A DNA stretch of 50,805 nucleotides from Cedecea neteri NBRC 105707 = ATCC 33855 (GCF_001571265.1 NZ_BCTL01000046.1:1-50805), one strand, 5' to 3'; shown: positions 26,034 to 34,364, counted from the first letter of the stretch. Program-made: numbers and translations. The notes: generated from the letters alone by a model not told the origin.

Positions 26034-26972
26034 ATGCGTGCTATGACGGTCACCTCAATGTTATGCCCTAAAACGCTGCCTGATATTCAGTCACTCAGAA
26101 GCCACGAATTCGACACGGCCCTGTCCTGGGTCGGCATGGAACAGATCGATCTTCCGGTTGAGATTGCCGGACGCCCGCTGACGGCCAAAGTTAGCGCAGG
26201 CATTAATCTGCTCAGCACGCCGGAAGCCGAGAAGGGGATCCACATGTCCCGACTTTATCTGCTGCTGGACGAGCTAACCCAGGGCGAGGTTACGCCTGCC
26301 GCGCTGCGCAATTTGCTGGGTAAATTTCTGGTTTCTCACCAGCGCAGCAGCAACCGCGCGAGCGTTGAAATTGCGGGCGAGCTGCTGCTGTCCCGCCGAT
26401 CTTTAACCTCTAATCACTTTGGCTGGAAGGCTTATCCCATCCGCGTGCAGGCAGAGCGTGGAGAAACGTTTACCGTCACGCTGCGAGTGGGGATGCCTTA
26501 TTCATCTACCTGTCCCGCATCGGCGGCGCTCAGCCGTAATCTCGCCCAGCAGCAGTTTCAGCGGGACTTTGCCGGGCGAAGCGACAACATCTCTGTTGAA
26601 GAAATGATGGCCTGGCTGGGCGAAAAGGGGATGCCGGGCACGCCCCACAGCCAGAGAAGCTGGGCATGGATTGGCTGCCAGTTGAAGCCGGATGTTGCCA
26701 CGCTGCCTTTCGAGGAGCTTATCGACCGCGGCGAGGCCGCGCTTGGAACGGCGGTGCAGACGGTGGTTAAGCGCGGCGACGAACAGGCTTTCGCCCTGGC
26801 CAACGGACAAAATTTGATGTTTTGCGAAGACGCCGCTCGCCGCCTGAACAAGGCGATGCTGGACGCGCCTTTCAGCGCCGCTTTTACCCTCCGCGTTGAG
26901 CATCAGGAAAGCCTCCATGCGCACAATGCGGTGGCTCATATTCACTGGACAGGAAATCACCATGTTGCGTAA
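26034..26972 (+). CDS. folE2: GTP cyclohydrolase I type B (FolE2)
   Basis: 312 residues, FolE2/GCYH-IB family: GMEQIDLPVEI, SAGINLLSTPEAEKGIHMSRLY, RSSNRASVEI, YPIRVQAERG, MPYSSTCPASAALS with the conserved active-site Cys (about residue 161), and a C-terminal VEHQESLHAHNAVA. It makes 7,8-dihydroneopterin triphosphate from GTP, the first step of folate and 7-deazaguanine synthesis. Unlike zinc-dependent FolE, FolE2 works with Mn or Fe and is known to be induced by zinc shortage. First gene of the operon, directly after the Zur box; GGTAAG precedes the start. Confidence 0.92.
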   Translation: MRAMTVTSMLCPKTLPDIQSLRSHEFDTALSWVGMEQIDLPVEIAGRPLTAKVSAGINLLSTPEAEKGIHMSRLYLLLDELTQGEVTPAALRNLLGKFLVSHQRSSNRASVEIAGELLLSRRSLTSNHFGWKAYPIRVQAERGETFTVTLRVGMPYSSTCPASAALSRNLAQQQFQRDFAGRSDNISVEEMMAWLGEKGMPGTPHSQRSWAWIGCQLKPDVATLPFEELIDRGEAALGTAVQTVVKRGDEQAFALANGQNLMFCEDAARRLNKAMLDAPFSAAFTLRVEHQESLHAHNAVAHIHWTGNHHVA

Positions 26973-27522
26973 AAATCCCTCCGGCCACCTGCCACAGGTC
27001 TCTCCCAAAGCGTATATCGACCCTACGGCGGTCATTTGTGGCCGGGTCATTATTCATGACTATGTGTATGTCGGGCCTTATGCGGTGATCCGCGCCGACG
27101 AACTGAACGCCGAAGGGGATATGGATCCTATCGTTATCCATTCCCATTCGAATATTCAGGACGGCGTAGTGATTCACTCTAAAAGTGGTGCCCCGGTCAC
27201 TATTGGCAGCGGCACGTCAATTGCTCACCGGGCAATTGTCCACGGCCCTTGTCGGGTCGATGAGCGCGTATTTATCGGCTTCAACAGCGTGCTGTTCAAC
27301 TGCCACGTACAAACCGGCTGCGTCATTCGCTATAACGCCGTGGTGGATGGCGTCACGCTGCCGAAGCAAACCTATATTCCGTCCACCGAACGCGTGGGGC
27401 CGGACTCTGATTTAACCCAATATTCACGCGTTGACCCTGCCTCGGTGCAGTTTTCAGAAGAGGTGGCGAACACCAACGTCAAGCTGGTGGAAGGTTACCA
27501 GCTGCTGCGCAATGAGTTCTGA
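26962..27522 (+). CDS. Gamma-class carbonic anhydrase-like protein
   Basis: 186 residues with hexapeptide-repeat left-handed beta-helix pattern (GRVIIHDYVYVGPYAVIRADE, IVIHSHSNIQDGVVIHSK, TIGSGTSIAHRAIVHG, VFIGFNSVLFNC). The metal-binding His set of gamma-carbonic anhydrases is apparent in NIQDGVVIH, SIAHRAIVHG. Longer than YrdA, nearer to Cam/CcmM-type. Starts at the ATG 11 bases inside folE2 with AGGA upstream. In Zur regulons such proteins are thought to replace zinc beta-carbonic anhydrase because they can use iron or cobalt. Confidence 0.85.
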   Translation: MLRKNPSGHLPQVSPKAYIDPTAVICGRVIIHDYVYVGPYAVIRADELNAEGDMDPIVIHSHSNIQDGVVIHSKSGAPVTIGSGTSIAHRAIVHGPCRVDERVFIGFNSVLFNCHVQTGCVIRYNAVVDGVTLPKQTYIPSTERVGPDSDLTQYSRVDPASVQFSEEVANTNVKLVEGYQLLRNEF

Positions 27523-27524
27523 GT

Positions 27525-28316
27525 ATGCATCTTTCATCCGCAGAGCCAGAGCTGAGCGTTTCCCTGCGATCGATTGCCCGTCCGCAGGGCGAGTCCTGGC
27601 CGGTAGCGATAAATTTTCAGCTGCTTAAAGGCGAGCGGCTCACGGTGATTGGGCCCAACGGTAGCGGCAAAACGTCGCTGCTGCGGGCGCTGAGTCAGGA
27701 GCTAAAGATTGAAGGGGAGATAACGCTTGCGGGCCGCCCCTTAAATAAGCTCAACCCGCTGCTGCGGGCGAAGCTCGTGGCGGTGATGTCGCAAAACGAT
27801 CTCCCTGATTTGCGCCTGTCCATCGAAGATTATGTCGCACTTGGGCGGCTGCCTTTTGCCCGGGATATGCCTGAGCCAGAACATCGCTGCATTGTCTGTG
27901 GGGCGATGAAAGAGGTGGGTGTGCTTGGGATGCGGCATAAATCGCTGGCCTGCCTGTCCGGCGGTGAACGGCAGCGGGCGATTCTGGCGCGAACGCTGGC
28001 GCAAACTTCACGGCTGCTGTTGTTGGATGAACCGACCAACCACCTTGACCTGGCGGCGCGGGAAGAACTGCTGATGCTGGTGAAAGCTCGTGGTACCACG
28101 GTTATTGCCGTCTTGCACGATCTCAACTTAATCGAAGGGTTTGCCGACAAGGTTCTTATTTTGTCTGCGGGGCAACAGCGGGCTTTTAACGTGCCTGACG
28201 CTGCCCTGAGTACCGAAACCCTTCGCCCCGTTTTCGGCCTCGACAGCTTTACCGTCGACCATCCTGGCCAACAAGGCAGACGAGTCCGTTTTTTTGAACC
28301 TTCACGCCCACGGTAA
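27525..28316 (+). CDS. FecE/BtuD-type ABC transporter ATPase
   Basis: 263 residues. Walker A GPNGSGKTSLLRAL, Q-loop region VAVMSQND, signature LSGGERQRAILARTLA, Walker B RLLLLDEPTNHLDL and the switch His in VLHDLNL are all present. It belongs to the siderophore/cobalamin importer ATPases. It follows the carbonic anhydrase stop after 2 bases and precedes its binding protein and permease, an order (ATPase, binding protein, permease) that is less common than the reverse. Confidence 0.88.
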   Translation: MHLSSAEPELSVSLRSIARPQGESWPVAINFQLLKGERLTVIGPNGSGKTSLLRALSQELKIEGEITLAGRPLNKLNPLLRAKLVAVMSQNDLPDLRLSIEDYVALGRLPFARDMPEPEHRCIVCGAMKEVGVLGMRHKSLACLSGGERQRAILARTLAQTSRLLLLDEPTNHLDLAAREELLMLVKARGTTVIAVLHDLNLIEGFADKVLILSAGQQRAFNVPDAALSTETLRPVFGLDSFTVDHPGQQGRRVRFFEPSRPR

Positions 28317-28332
28317 CTTTTCAGGGATCGTT

Positions 28333-29286
28333 ATGATGTTAAAAATCGCTACCGGCTTTTTGCTTGCTTTTACCTCCTTTACAGCGCTTGCCTCCGGCTT
28401 CCCGGTGACCATTACTAGCTGCGGCAAACCCGTGGTGTTTAACGCGGCGCCTAAGCGTGCGGTAATAAATGACCTGAACATGTCAGAAATGGCTTTCGCC
28501 CTCCATTTGCAACCGCAGATTGTGGGTCTGACGGGCATCTCAGGCTGGTACAAAATGACGCCAGAATTTAAGCAGCAAATGGGGACGATCCCTGAGCTTG
28601 CGCCCAAATATCCCTCGCTTGAAACGCTGCTGGCCGCCGAACCAGACTTCTTCTTTGCCGGCTGGAATTACGGCATGAAGGTGGGGGGCGATGTAACTCC
28701 CCAAAGCCTGGCGAAATACGGCATCAAAACATTTGTGCTCAGCGAAAGCTGCGCCATTTCCGGCGAAAGCAAAACCAAAGCGACCCTGGATCTGCTCTAT
28801 AACGATGAGCTTACGCTGGGCAAAATATTTGGTAAGGCAGAGGCTGCTCAAAAGCTGGTTGATGGCTGGAAGGCGCGGCTGGCTGCCCTCCCCAAAGCGC
28901 AGCCAGGCGCAGTGCCGCCGAAAGTCTTTGTTTATGACTCCGGGGAAGACAAGCCGTTTACTAGCGGAAAATATGCCATGCCGCAGGCCATTATCGAGGC
29001 CGCAGGTGGCAAAAACGCAATGGAAGGGCTGGACACCAGCTGGGGCACAACATCCTGGGAAAGCGTTGCGGCGACTGAGCCGGACGTGATTATCCTGCTG
29101 GATTACCAAAACGGCGGTGGGGCTGATTCGCTGCGCCTGTTCCTTGAGCGCCACCCGCTGATGAAGCTCACCCCGGCGGTTAAACAGCACCGTTACCTGA
29201 AGCTGCAGTACGCCGAATTGACGCCCGGCCCGGCAAATATCGCCGCGGTTGAGAAGCTCGCTCACGTTCTGTTCGCGGCACAGTGA
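28333..29286 (+). CDS. FecB/BtuF-type periplasmic binding protein (zinc-limitation importer)
   Basis: 317 residues. Signal peptide MMLKIATGFLLAFTSFTALA, then a class III binding fold: KRAVINDLNMSEMAFAL, YPSLETLLAAEPDFFFAGWNYG, and a second lobe with ITFEAAGGKNAMEG-like IIEAAGGKNAMEGLDTSWGTTSWESVAATEPDVIILLD pattern. Binding proteins of this fold take Fe-siderophores, heme or cobalamin. The position inside a Zur-type operon suggests a zinc or zinc-metallophore ligand, which is inference. GGGA precedes the ATG; the longer frame overlaps the ATPase gene and lacks a signal peptide. Confidence 0.82.
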   Translation: MMLKIATGFLLAFTSFTALASGFPVTITSCGKPVVFNAAPKRAVINDLNMSEMAFALHLQPQIVGLTGISGWYKMTPEFKQQMGTIPELAPKYPSLETLLAAEPDFFFAGWNYGMKVGGDVTPQSLAKYGIKTFVLSESCAISGESKTKATLDLLYNDELTLGKIFGKAEAAQKLVDGWKARLAALPKAQPGAVPPKVFVYDSGEDKPFTSGKYAMPQAIIEAAGGKNAMEGLDTSWGTTSWESVAATEPDVIILLDYQNGGGADSLRLFLERHPLMKLTPAVKQHRYLKLQYAELTPGPANIAAVEKLAHVLFAAQ

Positions 29287-30284
29287 TGTTTATAGTTTCC
29301 CGTTACTGCCGGGCCGCGTGCCTGGCCGTGTTTCTGATCGTACTTTTTGCGGCGCTTAGTCTGACTGAGGGCGCTGTCCGGCTGTGTCTGCATCAGGTGG
29401 CAAGCGCGCTGCAGCCCACTGCGACGGACGTTTCACCGATGATTCGCGGCATTGTGCTGGATATCCGGCTCCCAAGAACACTGCTGGCCCTGATGACCGG
29501 GGCGGGGCTTGCCGTGGTCGGCGCTTTGCTGCAAACCGCCACGCGCAATGAGCTGGCGGATCCTTTTTTGTTCGGGCTTTCTTCGGGCGCCTCCGCCGGT
29601 GCGGTGCTGGTTTTTACCCGTTTTGGCGACTTCTTCGGCGGCTGGACGCTGCCGGTGGCGGCCTTTTGCGGCGGGCTGCTTTCTTCCCTTGCGGTGCTGT
29701 CCTTGTTCCAACTCAAGCGCGAGCGGGGAGCGGAAACGCTGATCATCTGTGGGCTGGCCATCTCCTTTTTGTTCGGGGCATTAACCAGCTACCTGATATT
29801 TGCCGGTGACCAGCGCACCGCCAGCTCGGTATTGTTTTGGTCGCTCGGCGGCCTGGGGCTGGCTCGGTGGGATAACCTGGGATTTGCACTGGGCGGCTTG
29901 CTGCTGTTAGCCACATTTTGCCTGCTGAGATGGCGGTCGCTGGATGGATTACTCGCGGGCGATCGCACGGCATTTTCGCTCGGTATCAACGTCAACCGCC
30001 TGCGCACCGAAATCTTTCTGTGCTGCGCATTTTCTACCGCCATTTTCGTGGCGCTGACCGGCGTGATTGGCTTTGTCGGGCTGATGGTGCCGCATCTCTG
30101 CCGACATTTTTCCGCCATTAAGCATGCCAGACTGCTGCCTTTGTGCGCCCTGGCCGGGGCCTGTTTATTGTGCGGCGGCGATTTGGTTAGCCGTGTGCTG
30201 GTTGCGCCGCAGGAGCTGCCCATCGGCATTATTACCGCCGGAATTGGCGGGCTGTTTATCGTTGTGATGGTTGCCCGACGCTAG
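29286..30284 (+). CDS. FecCD/BtuC-type ABC transporter permease
   Basis: 332 residues with about ten membrane segments. FecCD landmarks are visible: DIRLPRTLLALMTGAGLAVVGALLQ near residues 57-81, ATRNELADPFLFGLSSGASAGA, and the coupling segment GVIGFVGLMVPHLCRHF near residues 255-271. The ATG overlaps the TGA of the binding-protein gene. It forms a homodimeric channel with the FecE-type ATPase. Confidence 0.88.
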   Translation: MFIVSRYCRAACLAVFLIVLFAALSLTEGAVRLCLHQVASALQPTATDVSPMIRGIVLDIRLPRTLLALMTGAGLAVVGALLQTATRNELADPFLFGLSSGASAGAVLVFTRFGDFFGGWTLPVAAFCGGLLSSLAVLSLFQLKRERGAETLIICGLAISFLFGALTSYLIFAGDQRTASSVLFWSLGGLGLARWDNLGFALGGLLLLATFCLLRWRSLDGLLAGDRTAFSLGINVNRLRTEIFLCCAFSTAIFVALTGVIGFVGLMVPHLCRHFSAIKHARLLPLCALAGACLLCGGDLVSRVLVAPQELPIGIITAGIGGLFIVVMVARR

Positions 30285-30315
30285 CGCAGCCTTTTTAAGC
30301 CGGAGAAAACGACTA

Positions 30316-31665
30316 ATGAAACCTCTGTTACTGACCAACGCGCTGATGATGAATGAGGATCGGCGTTACCAGGGCGATTTACTCATCGTGGATGGGCGAA
30401 TTGAAAAAATAGCCGCTGCGATTACGGCTCGCTCAACGTGGAGCGTGCTCGATCTTGCCGGGAAATGGCTGCTGCCGGGCATGATTGACGATCAGGTGCA
30501 TTTTCGCGAACCGGGGTTGATGCATAAGGGCACGATAGCCAGTGAGTCACGCGCGGCGGTGATGGGCGGGATCACCAGCTATATGGAAATGCCCAACGTT
30601 TCGCCGCCAACCACCACAAGACAGGCGCTGGAAGGCAAATTTCAGCGGGCATCCGCATGCTCACTGGCGAATTACAGTTTCTATTTTGGCGCCACTAACG
30701 ACAATCTTGAAGAACTTAAGGCGCTGTCAGCCGATGCGGCCTGCGGCGTGAAAGTATTTATGGGGGCCTCCACCGGCAACATGCTGGTGGATGATGAACG
30801 TATCCTGGAGGCCATTTTCCAGCATGCGCCAGGGCTGGTGGCCACGCATTGCGAAGATACGCCGACCATTAAACGTAATGAGGCGCTGTGGCGAGAGCGA
30901 TATGGGGAGCAGATCCCGGCTGCAGAACATGCGGCCATTCGCTCGGTAGAGGCCTGCCTGTTGTCTTCGTCCCGGGCGGTTGCGCTGGCTAAAAAACACG
31001 GCACGCGGCTTCATGTGCTGCATGTCACCACGGCCGATGAGCTGGCGCTGTTTGAGCCCGCGCCCACGCTTGAAGCCTTACGCAGAAAAACGATTACGGC
31101 GGAAGCCTGTATCCATCACCTCTATTTTAATCAGGATGATTACACGGCGCTGGGGCACAGGCTGAAGTGCAACCCGTCGGTGAAGGGCCAGGAACACCAG
31201 CGGGCGCTATGGCAGGCGGTTAAGGCGGGCGTGATTGATATTATTGCGACCGATCATGCGCCGCATTTACTGGCGGAAAAGCAGAATGATTATTTCTCTG
31301 CACCTTCGGGATTGCCGCTGGTGCAGCATGCGCTGCCCGCGTTGCTGGATATGTGTGCCAGAGGGATCTTTACACCTGAACTTATCGTCAGAAAAACCAG
31401 TCATGCGGTGGCCGAGCGCTTTCAGATTAAGGATCGCGGTTATATCCGGGAAGGTTACTGGGCCGATCTGGCGGTGATCAACCCGTGGAAACGAATCAGC
31501 ATTGAGAGCGGCAACATTGCCTACAAATGCGGCTGGTCACCCTTCGAAGGGCACACCTTGCAGGGCGGCGCGGTTGAAAGCACGTTGGTGAACGGGCGGC
31601 TTGTCTGGGATGGCGAGTCCGTTGCCGAGGGAATTTACGGTCATGCGCTGGCGTTTAACCGCTAA
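30316..31665 (+). CDS. Second dihydroorotase (PyrC2-type)
   Basis: 449 residues, amidohydrolase family (class I dihydroorotase/dihydropyrimidinase-like). Visible: GMIDDQVHFREPG (about residues 55-67), the carbamylated Lys in CGVKVFMGASTG, His in ATHCED and HVLHVTT, Asp in IIATDHAPH. The first metal His of the usual HxH is Gln (DDQVH), as in the DDQVHFREPG subgroup of dihydroorotases. It should convert carbamoyl-aspartate to dihydroorotate in pyrimidine synthesis. PyrC paralogues are a known Zur-controlled back-up for zinc PyrC. GGAG precedes the ATG at 30316; the frame opens earlier within the permease gene. Confidence 0.85.
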   Translation: MKPLLLTNALMMNEDRRYQGDLLIVDGRIEKIAAAITARSTWSVLDLAGKWLLPGMIDDQVHFREPGLMHKGTIASESRAAVMGGITSYMEMPNVSPPTTTRQALEGKFQRASACSLANYSFYFGATNDNLEELKALSADAACGVKVFMGASTGNMLVDDERILEAIFQHAPGLVATHCEDTPTIKRNEALWRERYGEQIPAAEHAAIRSVEACLLSSSRAVALAKKHGTRLHVLHVTTADELALFEPAPTLEALRRKTITAEACIHHLYFNQDDYTALGHRLKCNPSVKGQEHQRALWQAVKAGVIDIIATDHAPHLLAEKQNDYFSAPSGLPLVQHALPALLDMCARGIFTPELIVRKTSHAVAERFQIKDRGYIREGYWADLAVINPWKRISIESGNIAYKCGWSPFEGHTLQGGAVESTLVNGRLVWDGESVAEGIYGHALAFNR

Positions 31666-31811
31666 CGTTCGCGAGGGTTGAACAGATCTTCGATGTAATG
31701 CATTAGCTCAGACATTTGTTGCAGGATATTGGCGCTGTCCACGATCAGCGCTCCCCAGAGCACAATCAGCGCGGCAACCATTCCGGCGGCTGAATAGTAA
31801 AACAGTTTCAT
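31662..31811 (-). CDS. Small single-pass membrane protein
   Basis: 49 residues: a short N-terminus, one membrane segment (about residues 8-24, AGMVAALIVLWGALIVD) and an amphipathic, acidic C-terminal helix ending NPRER. A promoter-like CTGACA-N16-TATAAT pair (about 31840-31867) would start the mRNA downstream of the more distal ATG at 31856, which favours the ATG at 31811. Its stop overlaps the convergent dihydroorotase stop by 3 bases. Not recognised. Confidence 0.5.
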   Translation of the reverse strand: MKLFYYSAAGMVAALIVLWGALIVDSANILQQMSELMHYIEDLFNPRER

Positions 31812-31910
31812 CACAGCATCATATTGGCAGGAATTTGCCCCATTATAGCGAGACATTACGGCCTGTCAGTAAATGATGGGCAGATGCCGCCGGACATCTG
31901 CCCTGGTAAA

Positions 31911-32699
31911 CTAGCGGGCGTAGCGAGGGGCGGGTGTGCCTACACCTGCTGCATCAAACATGGCCTGCGCCGTAGTGGCATAGGTTTCCCACAGGCTGAG
32001 ATCGTGTAATGGCGGGATGGTGACCGCTTCACCGCTATCCAGCCCCGCCAGCGCAGAATCCACCAAATCATCCACTTTCATCACCGCACCTTCCGGCAGC
32101 GAGTCCACCGACACGCCAGCGCGATCCCAAATTTCCGTTGCCGTGGCCGCCGGCAGCACCGCCTGAATACGAATGCCGGTACCGGCCGCTTCGGCCTGCA
32201 GAACTTTCGTCAGGTTCAAAACATAGCCTTTTGTGCCGCTGTATACCGCGCTACCCACCCAGCTCTGTACTGCCAGAATCGACGAGATATTGATCAGTGT
32301 GCCGCTGTTCTTTTGCTGGAAATTAAGCAGGGCGGCATGGCTCAGGCGAGTTAACGCCGTGATGTTCAGCGTGATAAGTGCCTGATGCTGTTCCACGCTG
32401 GCGGCGGTAAACGCTGCGCTGTGGGCGGTGCCTGCGTTGTTAACCAGCACGCTGATGCGTGGATCTTTAAGCGCCTCCTCAACGGCAGCGATGTCCTGGT
32501 CGTTAACCAGATCGGCTTTTAGCGTAGTCACGGCTATGCCGTGGCGGGCTTCAAGCTTTGCGGCCAGATCGCGCAGGCGATCTTCGCGCCGGGCAACCAG
32601 CAGTAAATCAAAACCACGGGCCGCGAAACGATCGGCATAAACCGCACCAATACCGGAAGACGCGCCGGTAATTACCGCGACAGAACGGGAGTTAGCCAT
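31911..32699 (-). CDS. Short-chain dehydrogenase/reductase
   Basis: 262 residues. Rossmann glycine motif TGASSGIG (about 10-17), NNAG (about 87-90), Ser in NISSI and catalytic YSGTK (Tyr about 152, Lys about 156) are all present. NAD(P)-dependent oxidoreductase of unknown substrate. The ATG at 32699 follows GAGGTG; the frame extends four codons further but without a ribosome site. It is the likely target of the HxlR-type regulator encoded just upstream in the same orientation, with two operators in between. Confidence 0.85.
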   Translation of the reverse strand: MANSRSVAVITGASSGIGAVYADRFAARGFDLLLVARREDRLRDLAAKLEARHGIAVTTLKADLVNDQDIAAVEEALKDPRISVLVNNAGTAHSAAFTAASVEQHQALITLNITALTRLSHAALLNFQQKNSGTLINISSILAVQSWVGSAVYSGTKGYVLNLTKVLQAEAAGTGIRIQAVLPAATATEIWDRAGVSVDSLPEGAVMKVDDLVDSALAGLDSGEAVTIPPLHDLSLWETYATTAQAMFDAAGVGTPAPRYAR

Positions 32700-32733
32700 A
32701 AAACACCTCACAAGAAGTCGAATAACATTGGTT

Positions 32734-32752
32734 TGGTTTCATAATGAAACCA
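32734..32752. promoter_or_regulatory. Candidate HxlR operator 1
   Basis: TGGTTTCATAATGAAACCA is a perfect 9-base inverted repeat around one central base, 35 bases upstream of the dehydrogenase start. A related repeat lies 39 bases away, so two regulator dimers could bind on nearly the same face of the helix. Confidence 0.6.
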
Positions 32753-32772
32753 TGAGGTGAATGTAAATATGT

Positions 32773-32791
32773 TGGTTTTATTATGCAACCA
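32773..32791. promoter_or_regulatory. Candidate HxlR operator 2
   Basis: TGGTTTTATTATGCAACCA shares the TGGTTT/AACCA arms and spacing of operator 1, with imperfect symmetry. The pair lies between the dehydrogenase and the HxlR-family gene. Confidence 0.55.
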
Positions 32792-32871
32792 AATTGAGGT
32801 GATTTTTTTGTTATGCGCAGGAATTGATAAAGAGGAAATCAGTAAGCACCTGAATAACAGATGCTTAGTGG

Positions 32872-33321
32872 TCAGGAGGAAGGGCGTGCCTGAGTGACGA
32901 TTTCGCCCGACTGCAGCTCGCGGCCGTCTTCGGCCTGTAAGGTCAGCTTGCGGATGGGGCGATGCTGCTGGCTGTCTACCAGCACGCTGCGCGTCTCGTC
33001 TTTAGCATACAGATTTTCGCAGCCCCACTGGGAAAGGGCGGCCAGCACGGTTTGCAGCGCCCGGCCTTTCTCCGTCAGCACGTACTCGCTCCAGGCGCTG
33101 CCGTCCGAGGCCGGGCGAAGCTCAAAAATGCCGTTGTCGACGAGCTGTTTGAGGCGAACAGTCAGCATATTTTTGGCGATGCCGAGGTTCTTTTGGAATT
33201 CACCGAAGCGAGACATGCCGTTCAGCGCATCGCGCACGATAAGCAGTGACCACCAGTCGCCGATCACGTCCAGCGTGCGGGCAACCGAACAGACGCTGTC
33301 TTCAAGGCTTTTGCGTTTCAT
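32872..33321 (-). CDS. HxlR/MarR-type winged-helix regulator
   Basis: 149 residues. HxlR features: CSVARTLDVIGDWWSLLIVRDAL (about residues 10-32), RFGEFQKNLGIAKNMLTVRLKQLVDNGIFELRP and YVLTEKGRAL. Most members sense electrophiles or redox stress through a Cys near the N-terminus (one Cys at about residue 10 here) and repress an adjacent oxidoreductase gene. GGAGG precedes the second of two tandem ATGs. The C-terminal 40 residues extend beyond the usual domain. Confidence 0.85.
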   Translation of the reverse strand: MKRKSLEDSVCSVARTLDVIGDWWSLLIVRDALNGMSRFGEFQKNLGIAKNMLTVRLKQLVDNGIFELRPASDGSAWSEYVLTEKGRALQTVLAALSQWGCENLYAKDETRSVLVDSQQHRPIRKLTLQAEDGRELQSGEIVTQARPSS

Positions 33322-33387
33322 CATTCCTCCCGATGGGCTTGTCAGGTTCTATTATAAAACTTTTTGTTGAGAGGCTGAGCGGTAATT

Positions 33388-34269
33388 TCAATGATACCAG
33401 GCGGCCAGCGTGCGGCGCAGGCCGTCTATCAGACGCTGCTTCCATTCCACGGTGGACGTCCGGTACTGCAAAAACAGGCTGCCGATGGCCTGTTCTCCGG
33501 AAAGCGGCAGCGTAAAAAGCTGGGCTTTGTCATTCAGGGTATCAAACCACGGGGCAGGCACAATAGCCATCAGCGGGGCGTTACGCAAGGCCGGAGCAAG
33601 CTGGCCATAGTCGCTACAGATAAATGCCAGGCGGCGCCCAAACCCGGCACGCGCCTGCTGGCGATCGAGTTCGTTAATGTCCTGCGGCCAGGGGTGACAA
33701 TAAAAATGTTCAAATTGCGCCAGCTCGTCAAAGGCCAGGGTTTCCCGCCCGCTGAGTCTGGAGCACAGCGGCTGGCCGAAAACGGCGATCAGCCGCGTGC
33801 TGCCTATACGTTCATAATGCAGGGCGCTGACGCGTTTTTGATGATCGCCGACGGCAAGCAGCAAATCTATTTTGCCTTCCAGCAGCTCATCCCGCCACGC
33901 CCGCCGTTCAAACGTCAGGCATTCAATCATAGCCCCGGCCTGATGCCCTTTGCGGGCGAGTTCAGGGGTGAGTAATACGTTAAGCGCCGGGGGCAGGACA
34001 AGACGAAAACGGCGCTCCTCCGTGTGTTCTTCACCAAATAACTCTTCATTGAGGGAGACAAAGAGCGGGATGAGACGCTCTTTTATGCCGAGTGCATAAG
34101 GCGTGGGAACCTGGGTATTTCCCTCCCGGCGAAAGAGCGGATCGCCCAGCGCGTCACGCAGGCGGGCAAGAGCATGGCTGACTGCGGACGGGCTAAGAGC
34201 CAGCTTCTGTGCCGTTCGGCTGGTTGAGCCAGTGGTTAACATCACGTACAGCACCTTCAGCAGGTTCAT
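33388..34269 (-). CDS. LysR-family regulator divergent from the B3-type hydrolase
   Basis: 293 residues from the chosen ATG. The N-terminus MNLLKVLYVMLTTGSTSRTAQKLALSPSAVSHALARLRDALGDPLFRR is the LysR winged helix, of the NodD/SyrM-like subgroup that begins with NLL. I chose the start at 34269 because the candidate LysR box (34285-34299) would otherwise lie inside the gene; longer frames start at 34311 and 34362. Divergent placement suggests it controls the metallo-beta-lactamase-fold gene, in the manner of AmpR and ampC. Confidence 0.82.
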   Translation of the reverse strand: MNLLKVLYVMLTTGSTSRTAQKLALSPSAVSHALARLRDALGDPLFRREGNTQVPTPYALGIKERLIPLFVSLNEELFGEEHTEERRFRLVLPPALNVLLTPELARKGHQAGAMIECLTFERRAWRDELLEGKIDLLLAVGDHQKRVSALHYERIGSTRLIAVFGQPLCSRLSGRETLAFDELAQFEHFYCHPWPQDINELDRQQARAGFGRRLAFICSDYGQLAPALRNAPLMAIVPAPWFDTLNDKAQLFTLPLSGEQAIGSLFLQYRTSTVEWKQRLIDGLRRTLAAWYH

Positions 34270-34284
34270 GTCTAATTGCAGGAT

Positions 34285-34299
34285 ATTCACGATATGAAT
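34285..34299. promoter_or_regulatory. Candidate LysR box (T-N11-A)
   Basis: ATTCA-CGATA-TGAAT is a perfect 5-base inverted repeat with the T-N11-A pattern, between the regulator and the divergent hydrolase gene. A TATACT element at 34332-34337 with a poor -35 fits an activated promoter for the hydrolase. Confidence 0.5.
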
Positions 34300-34364
34300 T
34301 CTCAATTGCATCGGACTAAATTGCCCGGCAGTATACTGCGCCTCCTGACAAAAAGGAGCCACCC

